DNA of 64,000 nucleotides from an uncultured Reyranella sp. (GCF_945957355.1 NZ_CAMFKM010000017.1:28846-92845); one strand, 5' to 3'; positions 8,648-18,324 are shown, numbered from the stretch's first letter. Translations and numbers: made by a program. Notes: generated from the sequence alone by a model not told the origin.

Positions 8648-9990
8648 CCGCGCCAGCCGTAGCCCTTGAGCTTCGGGAGCATGCCGCAGGCGGGCTCGAA
8701 GGGTGGGTTGCTGAGATAGTCCTGATGGGAAACGATGTAGGACTTTCCGGGCGCGCGGCTGACCACGGCGCTCAGCGCTGGATACGACCAGTCCTGGAAG
8801 AACAGCTTGGTCGGCCAGTCGTGCAATGGCAGCGTCTCGGCCCTCACCACGCCGGTGCGCTGGTCCACGACGAGGCGCAACTGTTCGATGTGGCCGTTCC
8901 ACAACCGGGTCAATGCGATGTCGGGAATCGCTCCCGCCACGGCGAGCGCCCCGAACAGCAGCACCATGCGGCGGGCTACCTCGGGCTGCCGCACGACGGC
9001 AAGGATCGCCGGCGGATTGCGATACGCCACCTGGAGCCACATGCCGACCAGAAGGGCCGCCAGAAGTATGCCGGCCGCCTGGCGCGCGACATAATGAGAG
9101 GGTGGGTAGAGTATCGACGGCGCATGCACGATCCGCCACCACGGCGACAGGGCAAGCAGCACCGCGATGACCCCCATCACCACGATCGGTCCCCGTCCCT
9201 GCAGCCAGGCCGGCCGGCGCACGCCGGCCACAAGACAGATCAGGAAGCCCGCAAGCGGGATGGCGAACTGCATGTTCCGCCAGAAATCGACACTGGTGGA
9301 GCGCACTTTCATGAAGTGCGGATGGTCCCAGTAGTCGACGATCGTCACGGCCGAAACGACCGCCGCGCCGAGGAAGGCAAGCGCCGCCAGGCAGCACAGA
9401 AGCGTCGTGACGGAGTCGCGACCACCGCGCCGGACCGACCAGAGAATCACCGCCGCCAGCAGCGGTCCGAGATAGATGGTGGCCTCGTAGGAGCGCAGGC
9501 AGAGCAGACCGAAGGCCAGCAGGAGCGCGGCGTCCCGGCGGCCCGAACCGTCGGTCGTGAGCGCCACCGCCATGGCGGCCGTGATGCAGGCGAAGGCCAC
9601 ATTGTACTCGCCGACGATGAAGAACGAGGTCGGCAGGTAAACCGCTGCGACGATCGCCAGCACCACCGCCAGCAGCACGGGATCGCGGCTCACACGGACG
9701 AGGGCGAAATGATAGAAGGCGGTCGGCAGCGCGAACAAGGCCGCCGAATAGACCATGGCCAGTATCCTCGTGTTGCGGACACCCGCCTCGGCCAGCAGCA
9801 GCACCGGCGCCTGTGTCAGCCAATCGACGTGGGCGCGGGCGGCATAGAAATCGTGGAAATGCCCGTGGTCGAGCAGGTTCACCAGGAACGACGCGCCATC
9901 CCAGAACAGGCCACGGCAGGTCAACGTGTTGTGCAAGGCGAGCGCCCAGAGGAGCACCGCGACACTCCGGGCGACGGCGACCGGCGACAT
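8644..9990 (-). CDS. Polytopic membrane protein, copy 2 of a tandem paralogous pair
   Basis: A 448-residue integral membrane protein with roughly ten hydrophobic segments; I do not recognise the family. It is clearly homologous to the gene just upstream (10002-11351): both start M-x-x-x-AVA, then have CRGLF-x-DG, ALPTAFYH, DPVLLA, SFFIVGEYN and IYLGPLLA at matching positions. Their C-terminal tails are soluble and hydrophilic. The layout resembles a GT-C-like glycosyltransferase or lipid-modifying membrane protein, but no catalytic motif is certain. I chose ATG 9990 because it aligns with the paralogue and lies 11 bp after its stop; an in-frame start at 10062 would overlap. No good ribosome site is visible. 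Confidence 0.82.
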   Translation of the reverse strand: MSPVAVARSVAVLLWALALHNTLTCRGLFWDGASFLVNLLDHGHFHDFYAARAHVDWLTQAPVLLLAEAGVRNTRILAMVYSAALFALPTAFYHFALVRVSRDPVLLAVVLAIVAAVYLPTSFFIVGEYNVAFACITAAMAVALTTDGSGRRDAALLLAFGLLCLRSYEATIYLGPLLAAVILWSVRRGGRDSVTTLLCCLAALAFLGAAVVSAVTIVDYWDHPHFMKVRSTSVDFWRNMQFAIPLAGFLICLVAGVRRPAWLQGRGPIVVMGVIAVLLALSPWWRIVHAPSILYPPSHYVARQAAGILLAALLVGMWLQVAYRNPPAILAVVRQPEVARRMVLLFGALAVAGAIPDIALTRLWNGHIEQLRLVVDQRTGVVRAETLPLHDWPTKLFFQDWSYPALSAVVSRAPGKSYIVSHQDYLSNPPFEPACGMLPKLKGYGWRG

Positions 9991-10001
9991 CGTGGGCACG
10001 A

Positions 10002-11351
10002 TCAGTCGCGCCACATGTAGTGCCCCAGCGGATAGGGTTCGGCCGGCGGGAACGGTTGCCAATTATTGAAATCGCGCGGCGGCGCGATGATGCCGTCGCC
10101 CGGCTTGGCGCGCAAAGCCAGGCTCTGGCTGGGAAGGATCCACGACTCGACCAGCGTCTCGAGGGGACGCCGGGAAAGGGGCGTGGATTCGAAGGCGATC
10201 ACGCCGGTGTTGCTGCGCACGATCGTGCGTACCGTATCGAGATAGCGGCACCATTCGAGCGTGAGATAGATGTTGGACGGCAATACCGCGAGCACGATCA
10301 GGCAGGCGAAGGCGAGCATCCGGCTCGATATCTCGGTTCGCCGCAAGGCGACGAACGAGGCGACCCGGGCGCCGATCGGCGACGTATAGAGCCACATCAG
10401 AATGACGATGGTGGCGATGACGAGCCCGGCCAGGCTGCGGGCCGTGTATTGCGACTTGGCGTGCGGCCGCACCAGCGAGTCGGTCAGCACCAGCAACGGA
10501 GACAGTGCAAGCAGGATCAGGAAGATGCCGGCCAGGATGTACGGCTTGCGCCCGGCGAGGTCCCGCGGACGCAAGAGCGCCCAGCCGGAGATCACCAGTG
10601 CCGCGCCCATCGCCAGGTCGAACTGGACGTTCTGCCAGGCGTCCAGCACCGTCGCCGCAGTCCGGCTGAGATGGTCCTCCGAAAAAGGGTGGATCACGGA
10701 GTCCGCCGCCACCCACATGCCGCCCAGGAACGGCAGGATGGCGGCCAGGTAAAGAAAGGTGGCGACAACGGGTCGCGGCCGGTTCCGGTAGACCGTCCAG
10801 GCGATCATCACGGCCAGCAGCGGTCCCAGATAGATCATCACCTCGTAGGTCCGGACGGCCAGCAGCCCGACAGCAACCAGAAAGGCACCGTCGGCCACGT
10901 TCAGTTCCTTCGCCGTCACCAGCCGTACCGCCACCACGATGCCGATGGCATAGGCGGTGTTGTATTCCCCGACGATGAAGAAGGACGTCGTCATGAAGAC
11001 GACGCCGATCGCCGCGAGGACCGCGGCCAGCAGGACGGGATCGTCCTTCACTCGCATCAGGGCGAGATGATAGAGCGCGGTCGGAAGGGCGAAGAGGCCC
11101 AGCGACAAGAGCTGGGCCAGCAAATGGAGGTCGGTGACACCGAGGAACACGGCCGTGAGGATCGGCGCCTGACCGAGGACCATCGCGTAGAGGCGAGGGT
11201 CGTAGAAGTCGAAGAAGAACTCGCGCCGGGCCACCTGCACGAGGAATGCAGATCCGTCGACGAACAGCCCCCGGCACTCCCAGCTGTACCAGAGCGCCAG
11301 AATCCAGAGCAGGCCGACGGTGGCCCTGTATGCGACTGCAGTTGTTGGCAT
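10002..11351 (-). CDS. Polytopic membrane protein, copy 1 of a tandem paralogous pair
   Basis: A 449-residue membrane protein, almost the same length as its downstream paralogue (448). Shared landmarks include WECRGLFVDGSAFLV near the N-terminus, the TSFFIVGEYN motif and IYLGPLLAVMIAW. The conserved charged residues (C-R-G, D-G, E-Y-N) sit at helix ends, as expected for a membrane-embedded active or binding site. Family and function are not recognised. Start ATG 11351 was preferred over ATG 11393 because it aligns with the other copy. The methyltransferase gene diverges 105 bp away, so a shared promoter region is possible. Confidence 0.82.
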   Translation of the reverse strand: MPTTAVAYRATVGLLWILALWYSWECRGLFVDGSAFLVQVARREFFFDFYDPRLYAMVLGQAPILTAVFLGVTDLHLLAQLLSLGLFALPTALYHLALMRVKDDPVLLAAVLAAIGVVFMTTSFFIVGEYNTAYAIGIVVAVRLVTAKELNVADGAFLVAVGLLAVRTYEVMIYLGPLLAVMIAWTVYRNRPRPVVATFLYLAAILPFLGGMWVAADSVIHPFSEDHLSRTAATVLDAWQNVQFDLAMGAALVISGWALLRPRDLAGRKPYILAGIFLILLALSPLLVLTDSLVRPHAKSQYTARSLAGLVIATIVILMWLYTSPIGARVASFVALRRTEISSRMLAFACLIVLAVLPSNIYLTLEWCRYLDTVRTIVRSNTGVIAFESTPLSRRPLETLVESWILPSQSLALRAKPGDGIIAPPRDFNNWQPFPPAEPYPLGHYMWRD

Positions 11352-11456
11352 TTCCCCGCGAGCGGGCCTACAGGAGCCGTGCCGGGGGTGCAAGCCTTCA
11401 CGGCTTGCAGCGTCGAAGGGGCGCTGTTAGCAAGGCGCGGCAAACAAGGATGGCGG

Positions 11457-12266
11457 ATGCTCAGTTGGGAGAAAATCGACGCGATTCCGGGCTGGTTCAT
11501 GTTCCAGTCCTATTGCGTCTGGCGTGCCCTGCTCGATCAGCAGGCCGGTGCTTCCGGCGATCTGTTCGAAATCGGCGTGTGGCGGGGACGGTCGGCGTCG
11601 GTCCTGGCGTCCTACCGGAAGGGTAACGAGAAGCTCTATCTCTGCGATCTCAGGCTGGATGAAGCCGCCGTCAACCGGTCGATCGAGTCGGTTGGCGCCA
11701 AGCCCACGAACATCGTGCCGCTGTCGGGCCCGTCGGCCGACCTGCCTTCCAAGCTCGACCTGCAGGCGATGCACCAGTCGGTGCGCTGGTTCCACATCGA
11801 CGGCGAGCATACCGGCACGGCGGTCTATCGCGAGCTCGAGTTCGCGAACCGGATCGTCAACACCGAGGGCATCGTCGTGATCGACGATTTCTTCTCGCCG
11901 CGCTACCCGGCCAATACGACCGAGGTCATCCGCTATCTCGAGAAGAACCCGTTCCACTTCCGCCTTCTCGCCGTCGGCTTCAACAAGGGCTATCTCTGCC
12001 GCCCCGAGAGCCTGCCGCGCTACATGGATTTCATGGCCTCGGGCATGTCGCGCGCGCTTCAGGGTTACGGCGCCAAGACGACGATCTTCAAGACGACCGG
12101 TCCATGGGATACCGATGCGGTCGGCATCACCGACTTCGTCGAGGATGCCGGGCCCATCGCGGGCCCCGACAACGAACCGCAACGCTGGCACATGATGCGG
12201 ACGCGCCATGTCTGGGGGCCGATGCGGCACCTCCAGAATGGCTGGCGGATGCTGCGCGGCGGCTAG
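11457..12266 (+). CDS. Class I SAM-dependent methyltransferase-like protein
   Basis: A 269-residue protein resembling the Methyltransf_24 group. FEIGVWRGRSASVLA (about residues 38-52) is the SAM-binding glycine loop. The segment around HIDGEHTG, and GIVVIDDFF, correspond to the later strands and metal-binding acidic residues. The methyl acceptor is unknown; relatives act on sugars, cephalosporins or small aglycones. ATG 11457 has AAGGA 6 nt upstream. It is divergent from two paralogous membrane proteins and convergent with the next gene, with the two stop codons sharing CTAG. Confidence 0.83.
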   Translation: MLSWEKIDAIPGWFMFQSYCVWRALLDQQAGASGDLFEIGVWRGRSASVLASYRKGNEKLYLCDLRLDEAAVNRSIESVGAKPTNIVPLSGPSADLPSKLDLQAMHQSVRWFHIDGEHTGTAVYRELEFANRIVNTEGIVVIDDFFSPRYPANTTEVIRYLEKNPFHFRLLAVGFNKGYLCRPESLPRYMDFMASGMSRALQGYGAKTTIFKTTGPWDTDAVGITDFVEDAGPIAGPDNEPQRWHMMRTRHVWGPMRHLQNGWRMLRGG

Positions 12267-13267
12267 GCCGCGGGTCTCGCGATCTTCATCTGCTCGTCGA
12301 TATCGTCGGCGATGAAGTTCCGCACCACCTCGTCGAGATCCTTGTCGGTCTCGAAGCCGAGGCGTCGCGCCCGGGCCGAGTCGATGCCCTGGGGCCAGCC
12401 GTCGCAGATCTTCTGGATCGCCGGATCATGCTGCCAGACGACCTTGCCCACCTTGCGGTTGCCGGCATGCCGGCCGACCGCCTGCTCCAGTTCCTTGGCC
12501 GTCACGTTGATGCCGTTCAGCAGCAGTGTCCGTCCGGGGCCGAAGGCGTCCACGGGCAGATCGTGCAGGCGCATGAACGCATCGACCGTCTTGCGCGGGC
12601 TCAGCACCACCATGATCGTCTCGGGCGTGACCGGGCAGACGACGTCGATACCGGTCAGCGGTTCGCGCAGCACCGAGCTGGCCCAGGTCGAGGCAGCCTT
12701 GTTGGGCAGGCCGGTGCGCACGCAGATCGTCGGCAATCTCACCGAAGTGCCGCGCAGAAAACCCTTGCGCGTGTAGTCGCGCACCAGGAACTCCCCGATC
12801 GATTTCTGGGCACCGTAGGAAGTCTGGGGCGTGAGCGGCGTGTCGTCGGTAACCGCCGGCGGGAGGTCGCCGCCGAAGGCGGCCAGCGAGCTGGTGAACA
12901 CGACGCGCGGATTGGTACCGAGTGCCCGGCAAGCCTCGAGGACGTTGCGCGTGCCTTCGAGATTGACCCGATAGCCCAGATCGAAATCGGCTTCGGCGCC
13001 TGCGCTGACCACGGCAGCGAAATGGAACACGGTCGACGCGCCCTGCACGATCGATTGCACGGTCGCAAAATTGGAGATGTCGCCGGCCAGTGTCCTGACC
13101 CTGGGATCGTCGAGCCCCGGCCCCTCCGCTTTCGCGACATCGAACAGCAGCAGCTCGCTCACCTTCTGGGGCTGGCCCGAGGCGCCCGAGATCTCGCCCT
13201 GCTGCAGGATGCGCCGGGCGAGTTTCTTGCCGAGGAAACCTGCGCCGCCGGTGATCACCACCTTCAT
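12263..13267 (-). CDS. denD: NAD-dependent epimerase/dehydratase, D-erythronate dehydrogenase-like
   Basis: A 334-residue extended SDR. The N-terminal GGAGFLGKKLA is the Rossmann dinucleotide motif, TSSLAAFGG carries the catalytic serine, and SYGAQKSIGE is the Y-x-x-x-K pair. RLPTICVRTGLPNKAAS matches the DenD group, which oxidises D-erythronate at C2 with NAD. No kinase or decarboxylase of that pathway is nearby, so the specific substrate is inferred by similarity only. Start ATG 13267 was chosen over 13312 since it begins directly at the Rossmann strand and has a GGA about 8 nt upstream. Confidence 0.82.
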   Translation of the reverse strand: MKVVITGGAGFLGKKLARRILQQGEISGASGQPQKVSELLLFDVAKAEGPGLDDPRVRTLAGDISNFATVQSIVQGASTVFHFAAVVSAGAEADFDLGYRVNLEGTRNVLEACRALGTNPRVVFTSSLAAFGGDLPPAVTDDTPLTPQTSYGAQKSIGEFLVRDYTRKGFLRGTSVRLPTICVRTGLPNKAASTWASSVLREPLTGIDVVCPVTPETIMVVLSPRKTVDAFMRLHDLPVDAFGPGRTLLLNGINVTAKELEQAVGRHAGNRKVGKVVWQHDPAIQKICDGWPQGIDSARARRLGFETDKDLDEVVRNFIADDIDEQMKIARPAA

Positions 13268-13344
13268 GTTGTTTCCGTCCCGAATTCGTTGTGTGACGAC
13301 GAAAGTGTGCACAGATCGCCGCTCGCAGTCTATGTTTGCCGGAG

Positions 13345-15147
13345 ATGGCAGGCCCCAGCGACATTTACATATTCAAAGACGCCCTCATCGTCCTCGGGAC
13401 AGCGGCCGTCGTCGCGCCCGTCGTGCATCGCCTCAAGATCAGCCCGGTCCTCGGTTTCCTGGTCGTTGGCGCCGCGCTGGGCCCGCACGGGCTTGGCCGC
13501 CTCGCCGACTATTCCCGTGCCATCGACTGGTTGACCGTCACTGGCGAGAAGCAGATCGCCTTCATCGCCGATCTCGGCATCGTCTTCCTGCTATTCTTCA
13601 TCGGCCTCGAACTCTCGATGCGCCGCCTGATCACCATGCGCCGCCTGGTCTTCGGACTGGGCGGCTTGCAGGTCGTTCTTTCGGCGGCCGTCATCAGTCT
13701 GGTCGCGCTCTGGCTCGGCCAGGCAGCGGCCGCAGCGCTCATCATCGGCAGCTGCCTCGCGCTATCCTCGACCGCCATCGTGATGGAATTGCTGTCCGGA
13801 CAGCGCCGCATGATGTCCACCACCGGCCGCACCAGCTTCGCCATCCTGCTGGCGCAGGACCTTGCGGTCGTTCCGCTGCTGTTCCTGGTGAGTGCGCTCG
13901 GCGGGCATTCGGAAGGCTCGGTTGTCCAAGGCGTCATCGTCGCCCTCGTCGAGGCCATTCTGGCCATCGCGGTGATCGCGATAGTCGGCCGCCTCGTGCT
14001 GAAGCCGCTGTTCCGGCTGGCCGCCAGCACCGACAATCCGGAATTCTTCATGGCGGCAACCCTGCTGATCGCTGTCGGTTCGGGTGTGATCGCGTCCCTT
14101 GCGGGCCTCTCGATGGCGCTTGGCGCCTTCATCGCGGGACTACTGCTTGCGGAGACGGAATATCGGCGCGCCGTCGAGGCCATGATCGACCCGTTCCGCG
14201 GGCTGCTGCTCGGAGTCTTCTTCTTCTCGGTCGGCATGCATATCGACCTGAGCTTCATCTGGCGGGAACCGGTGCTGGTGATCGGCGGCTTCATGGCCAT
14301 GATGGCCGCCAAGACGGCCCTGCTGGTCCCCCTCTGCCGCCTGTTCGGCATACCGTGGGCCGCCAGCGTCGAGACCGGCCTGCTCCTGGCGCCGGGCGGC
14401 GAGTTCGCCTTCATCGGCATCGGGCTCGCCGCGCAGTTCAACCTGGTCGATCCCGGGGTGGCGGCGGGCGTCCTCGCGGTGGTGTCGCTCACCATGGGCA
14501 CACTTCCCTTCGTGTCGCTGTTCGCGCGTCGAGCCGCCCAGCGCGTTGCCAAGCAGGTGACGGGCGATGCGCCCGCGACACAGCTGCCTCCGTCCGACCA
14601 CGCCAAGCGCGTGATCGTGGTCGGCCACGGTCGCGTAGGTCAGCTCGTCTGCGACCTGCTCGACAAGCACGAGATTTCCTACATCGCCGCCGACCGCGAC
14701 GCCGCCCGCGTCGAGCGCTGGCGCAAGCTCGGGCGCCCCGTCTATTTCGGCGACGCCTCGAACTCGCTGTTTCTGCAGCGCTGCGGCATCGACGAGGCGA
14801 CAGGCGTCATCGTCACCATCGACACGGCGGCGGTCGACGACGTCGTGCGTGCCGTGCGCGCACGGCGGCCCGACGTGATGATCGTAGCGCGGGCCCATGA
14901 CGCCCAGCATGCGCTGCATCTCTACACGCTGGCGGTCACAGACACCGTGCCGGAGACCATCGAGGCGAGCCTGCAGCTGGCCGAATCCGCACTCGTCGGC
15001 CTGGGCGTCCCCATGGGCCTCGTCATTGCCTCGATCCACGAGCGGCGCGAGCAGGTGCGCAACGAACTGCAGGCCGCCGCCGGCGGCACCGGATCGATGA
15101 CGGCGCAAATCCGACGCGCCAGGCGCGAGAAGGGCGTCAAGCCGTGA
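13345..15147 (+). CDS. Monovalent cation:proton antiporter-2 family protein (KefB/KefC-like)
   Basis: A 600-residue inner-membrane transporter. The first about 390 residues form the CPA2 Na+/H+ exchanger domain with about 12 membrane helices. After a linker comes a cytoplasmic TrkA-N/RCK domain starting RVIVVGHGRVGQLV, a nucleotide-binding fold that gates transport. Such proteins export K+ or Na+ in exchange for protons, often in response to glutathione adducts or NAD(H). The start is uncertain: ATG 13345 and TTG 13336 are in frame, neither with a good ribosome site. Its stop overlaps the GTG start of the next gene (GTGA). Confidence 0.9.
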   Translation: MAGPSDIYIFKDALIVLGTAAVVAPVVHRLKISPVLGFLVVGAALGPHGLGRLADYSRAIDWLTVTGEKQIAFIADLGIVFLLFFIGLELSMRRLITMRRLVFGLGGLQVVLSAAVISLVALWLGQAAAAALIIGSCLALSSTAIVMELLSGQRRMMSTTGRTSFAILLAQDLAVVPLLFLVSALGGHSEGSVVQGVIVALVEAILAIAVIAIVGRLVLKPLFRLAASTDNPEFFMAATLLIAVGSGVIASLAGLSMALGAFIAGLLLAETEYRRAVEAMIDPFRGLLLGVFFFSVGMHIDLSFIWREPVLVIGGFMAMMAAKTALLVPLCRLFGIPWAASVETGLLLAPGGEFAFIGIGLAAQFNLVDPGVAAGVLAVVSLTMGTLPFVSLFARRAAQRVAKQVTGDAPATQLPPSDHAKRVIVVGHGRVGQLVCDLLDKHEISYIAADRDAARVERWRKLGRPVYFGDASNSLFLQRCGIDEATGVIVTIDTAAVDDVVRAVRARRPDVMIVARAHDAQHALHLYTLAVTDTVPETIEASLQLAESALVGLGVPMGLVIASIHERREQVRNELQAAAGGTGSMTAQIRRARREKGVKP

Positions 15148-15812
15148 AGGTCATCAGCTGGAACCTGCTGCGCCTCACCGGCGCTGCCGTCGAGGATGTG
15201 GCGACGCTGATCGACAGCCAGAAGCCCGACATCCTTCTCATGCAGGAAGCGACCCGGCATATCGAGGCGCTGCCCGGCCTGGTCGGCGGCCATTTCTACA
15301 GGCTGTCGTGGCTCGGGCGGATTCACGGGCTGGCGGTCTGGAGCCCGACCCATTTTCCACGCCCCGTGGCCCTCTCCCTGCCGGCGTCGCGACTGCCTGG
15401 GCGGCTGCCGCGCCGGCGGGCCCAGATCATCCAGATGGGCGACATCACCTTCGCCAACGTTCATCTTTCGCACGGCCAGCTTCTCAACCGCCGGCAGCTT
15501 GCCCGCGTCGCCGCGGCACTGCAGGGAAAGCCGTCGGCGATCATCGGCGACTACAATGCCGTCGGGCCGATCTTCCTGCCCGGGTTCACCGACGTCGGCC
15601 CGCGCGAGCCGACACATCTCTCGGGCAACGTCATGCCCGTTCGCCTCGACCGCTGCCTGGCCCATGGGCTCGTCTGCCGGGCGTCCGCGGCACTTGATTT
15701 CGGCCCGTCAGACCATCGGCCCATCAGGCTCGAATTGCACCTCGAGGGGCCTCACGCCGAGCTCGCTCCATCGCCGGCCCGCAAGGACAGGCTGCGCCGC
15801 TTCTACAGGTAG
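15144..15812 (+). CDS. Endonuclease/exonuclease/phosphatase (EEP) family protein
   Basis: A 222-residue protein of the DNase I-like EEP superfamily. Visible catalytic blocks are ISWNLLR (metal-binding Asn), LMQEATRH (Glu), FANVHLSHG (His), IIGDYNA (Asp-x-Asn) and the C-terminal SDHRPI (Asp-His). All key residues are therefore present. Members hydrolyse phosphodiesters in DNA, phospholipids or small molecules. GTG 15144 overlaps the antiporter stop, so the two are translationally coupled. Its 3' end overlaps the convergent cardiolipin synthase gene by 10 bp, and a phospholipid-related role is possible but unproven. Confidence 0.88.
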   Translation: MKVISWNLLRLTGAAVEDVATLIDSQKPDILLMQEATRHIEALPGLVGGHFYRLSWLGRIHGLAVWSPTHFPRPVALSLPASRLPGRLPRRRAQIIQMGDITFANVHLSHGQLLNRRQLARVAAALQGKPSAIIGDYNAVGPIFLPGFTDVGPREPTHLSGNVMPVRLDRCLAHGLVCRASAALDFGPSDHRPIRLELHLEGPHAELAPSPARKDRLRRFYR

Positions 15813-17212
15813 GGCTGCAGCAGCCGCGCCGCGCTGTTGCGCAGGCGGATCGGCAACGAGACGCCATCGATATCGGCCACCGTCATTCGGCGCTTCGGGG
15901 TCGTCGCCGCGACGATCTGGCGCGCGAAGGCCGCGTCGTGCAGTTCGACGTTCAGCTCGAAGTTCAGACGGAAGCTGCGCGTATCCCAGTTGGCACTGCC
16001 AATGAACGACCAGGAATCGTCGATCGTCATGAGCTTGGAATGATCGAACGGCGCCGGCAGCAGCCAGATGCGGCAGCCCGCCTGGATCAGCGGCTGGAGC
16101 GGCACCTGCCGGGCCCAGTCGAGGATCACATGATTGGAGTTCTCCGGCAGCAGGATGTCGACGTTGATGCCGCGCATCGCGGCCAGACCCAGCGCCATGG
16201 TGAGCGGTTCGCCCGGCAGGAAGTACGGAGTCACCACGCGGATCGATTCGCGCGCGCAGGAAATGGCATGCAAGGCGACGAACTCGATCTGCTCCATGTC
16301 CTCGTCGGGACCGGAGGGCACGACGCGCGCCATTACCGTCCCGACCGGCTCGAGCGTGGGAAACCAGCCATCATCGAGTTGCTCGCCCGTCGTGAACTGC
16401 CAGTCGTCGGCGAAGGCATCGGTGAGCTGCTCGACGACCGGACCTTCGATGCGGAAATGCGTGTCGCGCACGGGATGGGCGGGGTTTTCGGCGGTGACGT
16501 TTTCCGCTCCGATATTGAGCCCGCCCGTGAAGGCCACCCGGCCGTCGATGACCAGCAGCTTGCGGTGATTGCGCAGGTTCACGAAGGGCGTGCGCCAGGG
16601 AAAATAGGAATGCAGGAAACGCGCGATCGGAACACCTGCCTGCCGCAGCCGGTTGTAGGTGCCCGACCAGAAGTAGCCGCCGCCGACCCCGTCGATCAGG
16701 ACGCGTACTTTCACGCCGCGCCGCTGGGCCTCGATCAGGGCCTCGTGGAACTTCTCGCCGGCCGAGTCGGCGCGGAAAATATAGCTGCAGAGGCCGACAG
16801 TCGTCCTGGCACGGCCGATTTCCTCGAGCATCCGCGGGTAGGCCTCGTCGCCACTGTGCAGCATCTCGACGATGTTGCCCGGCTTCGACGGCAGGCCCGT
16901 CAGCCGCCCGACCGCGTATTCCAGCGGCGTCAGCGAATCCCGCGCGACTGTCGCCGTGGAGGTGGCTGCTGCAAGAGGTGTGTGTTGTCTCTTGAGCCTC
17001 AGGGCACGCCGCTTCACGCGATTGATGCCCATGATGGCGTAGAGCAGCCCCCCCAGGAAGGGCGAGAGCCAGGCGATGCCGATCCACGAAACCGCGGCGC
17101 CGACGCTACGCTTGTAGAGCAGAACGTGGACCGTGACGGCTACCGCAATGGCGACGTGGCCTACCGCGGCGGCCGTTCCGACCAACGCCGCTACATTGTC
17201 ATCGAGAGTCAC
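15803..17212 (-). CDS. cls: Cardiolipin synthase (phospholipase D family)
   Basis: A 469-residue membrane-bound enzyme that makes cardiolipin from phosphatidylglycerol. Two N-terminal membrane helices (about residues 10-60) are followed by two PLD domains, each with an HKD motif: NHRKLLVIDGRVAFTGG and DHSKLMTIDDSWSFIGSAN. Length matches ClsA/ClsB-type proteins (about 480). The last 10 bp overlap the end of the convergent EEP gene. Nothing in the sequence shows specific regulation. Confidence 0.93.
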   Translation of the reverse strand: MTLDDNVAALVGTAAAVGHVAIAVAVTVHVLLYKRSVGAAVSWIGIAWLSPFLGGLLYAIMGINRVKRRALRLKRQHTPLAAATSTATVARDSLTPLEYAVGRLTGLPSKPGNIVEMLHSGDEAYPRMLEEIGRARTTVGLCSYIFRADSAGEKFHEALIEAQRRGVKVRVLIDGVGGGYFWSGTYNRLRQAGVPIARFLHSYFPWRTPFVNLRNHRKLLVIDGRVAFTGGLNIGAENVTAENPAHPVRDTHFRIEGPVVEQLTDAFADDWQFTTGEQLDDGWFPTLEPVGTVMARVVPSGPDEDMEQIEFVALHAISCARESIRVVTPYFLPGEPLTMALGLAAMRGINVDILLPENSNHVILDWARQVPLQPLIQAGCRIWLLPAPFDHSKLMTIDDSWSFIGSANWDTRSFRLNFELNVELHDAAFARQIVAATTPKRRMTVADIDGVSLPIRLRNSAARLLQPYL

Positions 17213-17331
17213 TTCGCCCGTTCCCCCGGTTCCTGCAACGCGGCTGGTCGAGGGACTGTTCTAGCGACGACCCAGGCCGAACGCCATGCGCCTGGCGCCC
17301 GCTTCAGGCGGGCGGAATTGACGTGGCACCA

Positions 17332-18324
17332 TCATCTGTTCACGTCGACGACAATGCGACCGCGGACCTCCCCCTTGAGGATCCTGGGGGCCAGAGCCAT
17401 CAGATCGTCGAGGCCCGCCTCGCTCACGGTGCTCTCGAGCTTGTCGAGCGGCAGGTCGTCCCCGAGACGGCGCCACGCTTCCTCGCGGGGCGCCTTCGGC
17501 AGCATCACGGAGTCGATGCCGTAGACGGTTATACCGCGCAGGATGAACGGCAGGATCGAACCCGGGAACGACGGTCCGGCTGCGAGACCGCAGACCGCCG
17601 CCGCACCGCCATACTTCACCTGCGCCAGCGCCCGGGCAAACATCACGCCGGACACGGTATCGACGACGCCGGCGAAGCGCTCGCCGAGCAGCGGCCGGTC
17701 GGGCGCTTCGGTCAGTTCCTTGCGGTCCATGATCGTCGTGGCACCGAGCGACTTGAGGTATTCGCCTTCCTGTGGCCGGCCGGTTGCCGCCACCACCGCG
17801 TAGCCGAGTTTCGCCAGGATCGCGACGGCTACCGAGCCGACCCCGCCGGCTGCTCCCGTGACCAGGATCTCGCCCTTTGCCGGATCAATGCCGTGCTTCT
17901 CGAGGGCCATTACGCAGAGCATCGATGTGTAGCCCGCCGTGCCGATCGCCATCGCATGCCGGGTCGAGAGGGAAGCCGGCAACTTGACGAGCCAGTCACC
18001 TTTCACGCGCGCCCTGGTGGCGTAGCCGCCCCAATGAAGCTCTCCCACGCGATAGCCATTCAACACGACCTTGTCGCCCGCCTTGAACGCGGCATTCCCG
18101 GAGCTTTCGACCGTGCCGGCAAAGTCAATGCCACCGACATGGGGCCAGGTTTTGACCAATCCACCACCGGTGGTGAGCACCAGACCGTCCTTGTAGTTCA
18201 GGGTCGAATAATCGATCGCCACGACGACGTCGCCCGCCGGCAGCTTGTCCTCGGGCAGCGTTTCGATGGCGCCGCTGACCTTTCGGTCGGCACCCTGAGT
18301 CAAGACAAGCGCGCGGAAAGTCAT
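17332..18324 (-). CDS. acuI: Acrylyl-CoA reductase (NADPH)/YhdH-family zinc-independent alcohol dehydrogenase
   Basis: A 330-residue medium-chain reductase without the catalytic zinc ligands. Signature pieces are DYSTLNYKDGL, VGGIDFAGTVE, GTAGYTSMLCVMALE and VTGAAGGVGSVAVA (nucleotide-binding loop). These match AcuI/YhdH, which reduce acryloyl-CoA to propionyl-CoA with NADPH and detoxify acryloyl-CoA. ATG 18324 has AGGGAG 6 nt upstream. It stands alone. A MeaB GTPase and an acyl-CoA carboxyltransferase elsewhere in the window would fit propionyl-CoA metabolism, though they are far away. Confidence 0.92.
   Translation of the reverse strand: MTFRALVLTQGADRKVSGAIETLPEDKLPAGDVVVAIDYSTLNYKDGLVLTTGGGLVKTWPHVGGIDFAGTVESSGNAAFKAGDKVVLNGYRVGELHWGGYATRARVKGDWLVKLPASLSTRHAMAIGTAGYTSMLCVMALEKHGIDPAKGEILVTGAAGGVGSVAVAILAKLGYAVVAATGRPQEGEYLKSLGATTIMDRKELTEAPDRPLLGERFAGVVDTVSGVMFARALAQVKYGGAAAVCGLAAGPSFPGSILPFILRGITVYGIDSVMLPKAPREEAWRRLGDDLPLDKLESTVSEAGLDDLMALAPRILKGEVRGRIVVDVNR

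Noticed and set aside
5828..9823. A 1331-codon open frame on the minus strand
   Set aside because: It is antisense to pxpB, pxpC and the carboxyltransferase gene and has the Arg/Ala/Gly/His-rich composition of high-GC shadow frames; no family motif is visible.
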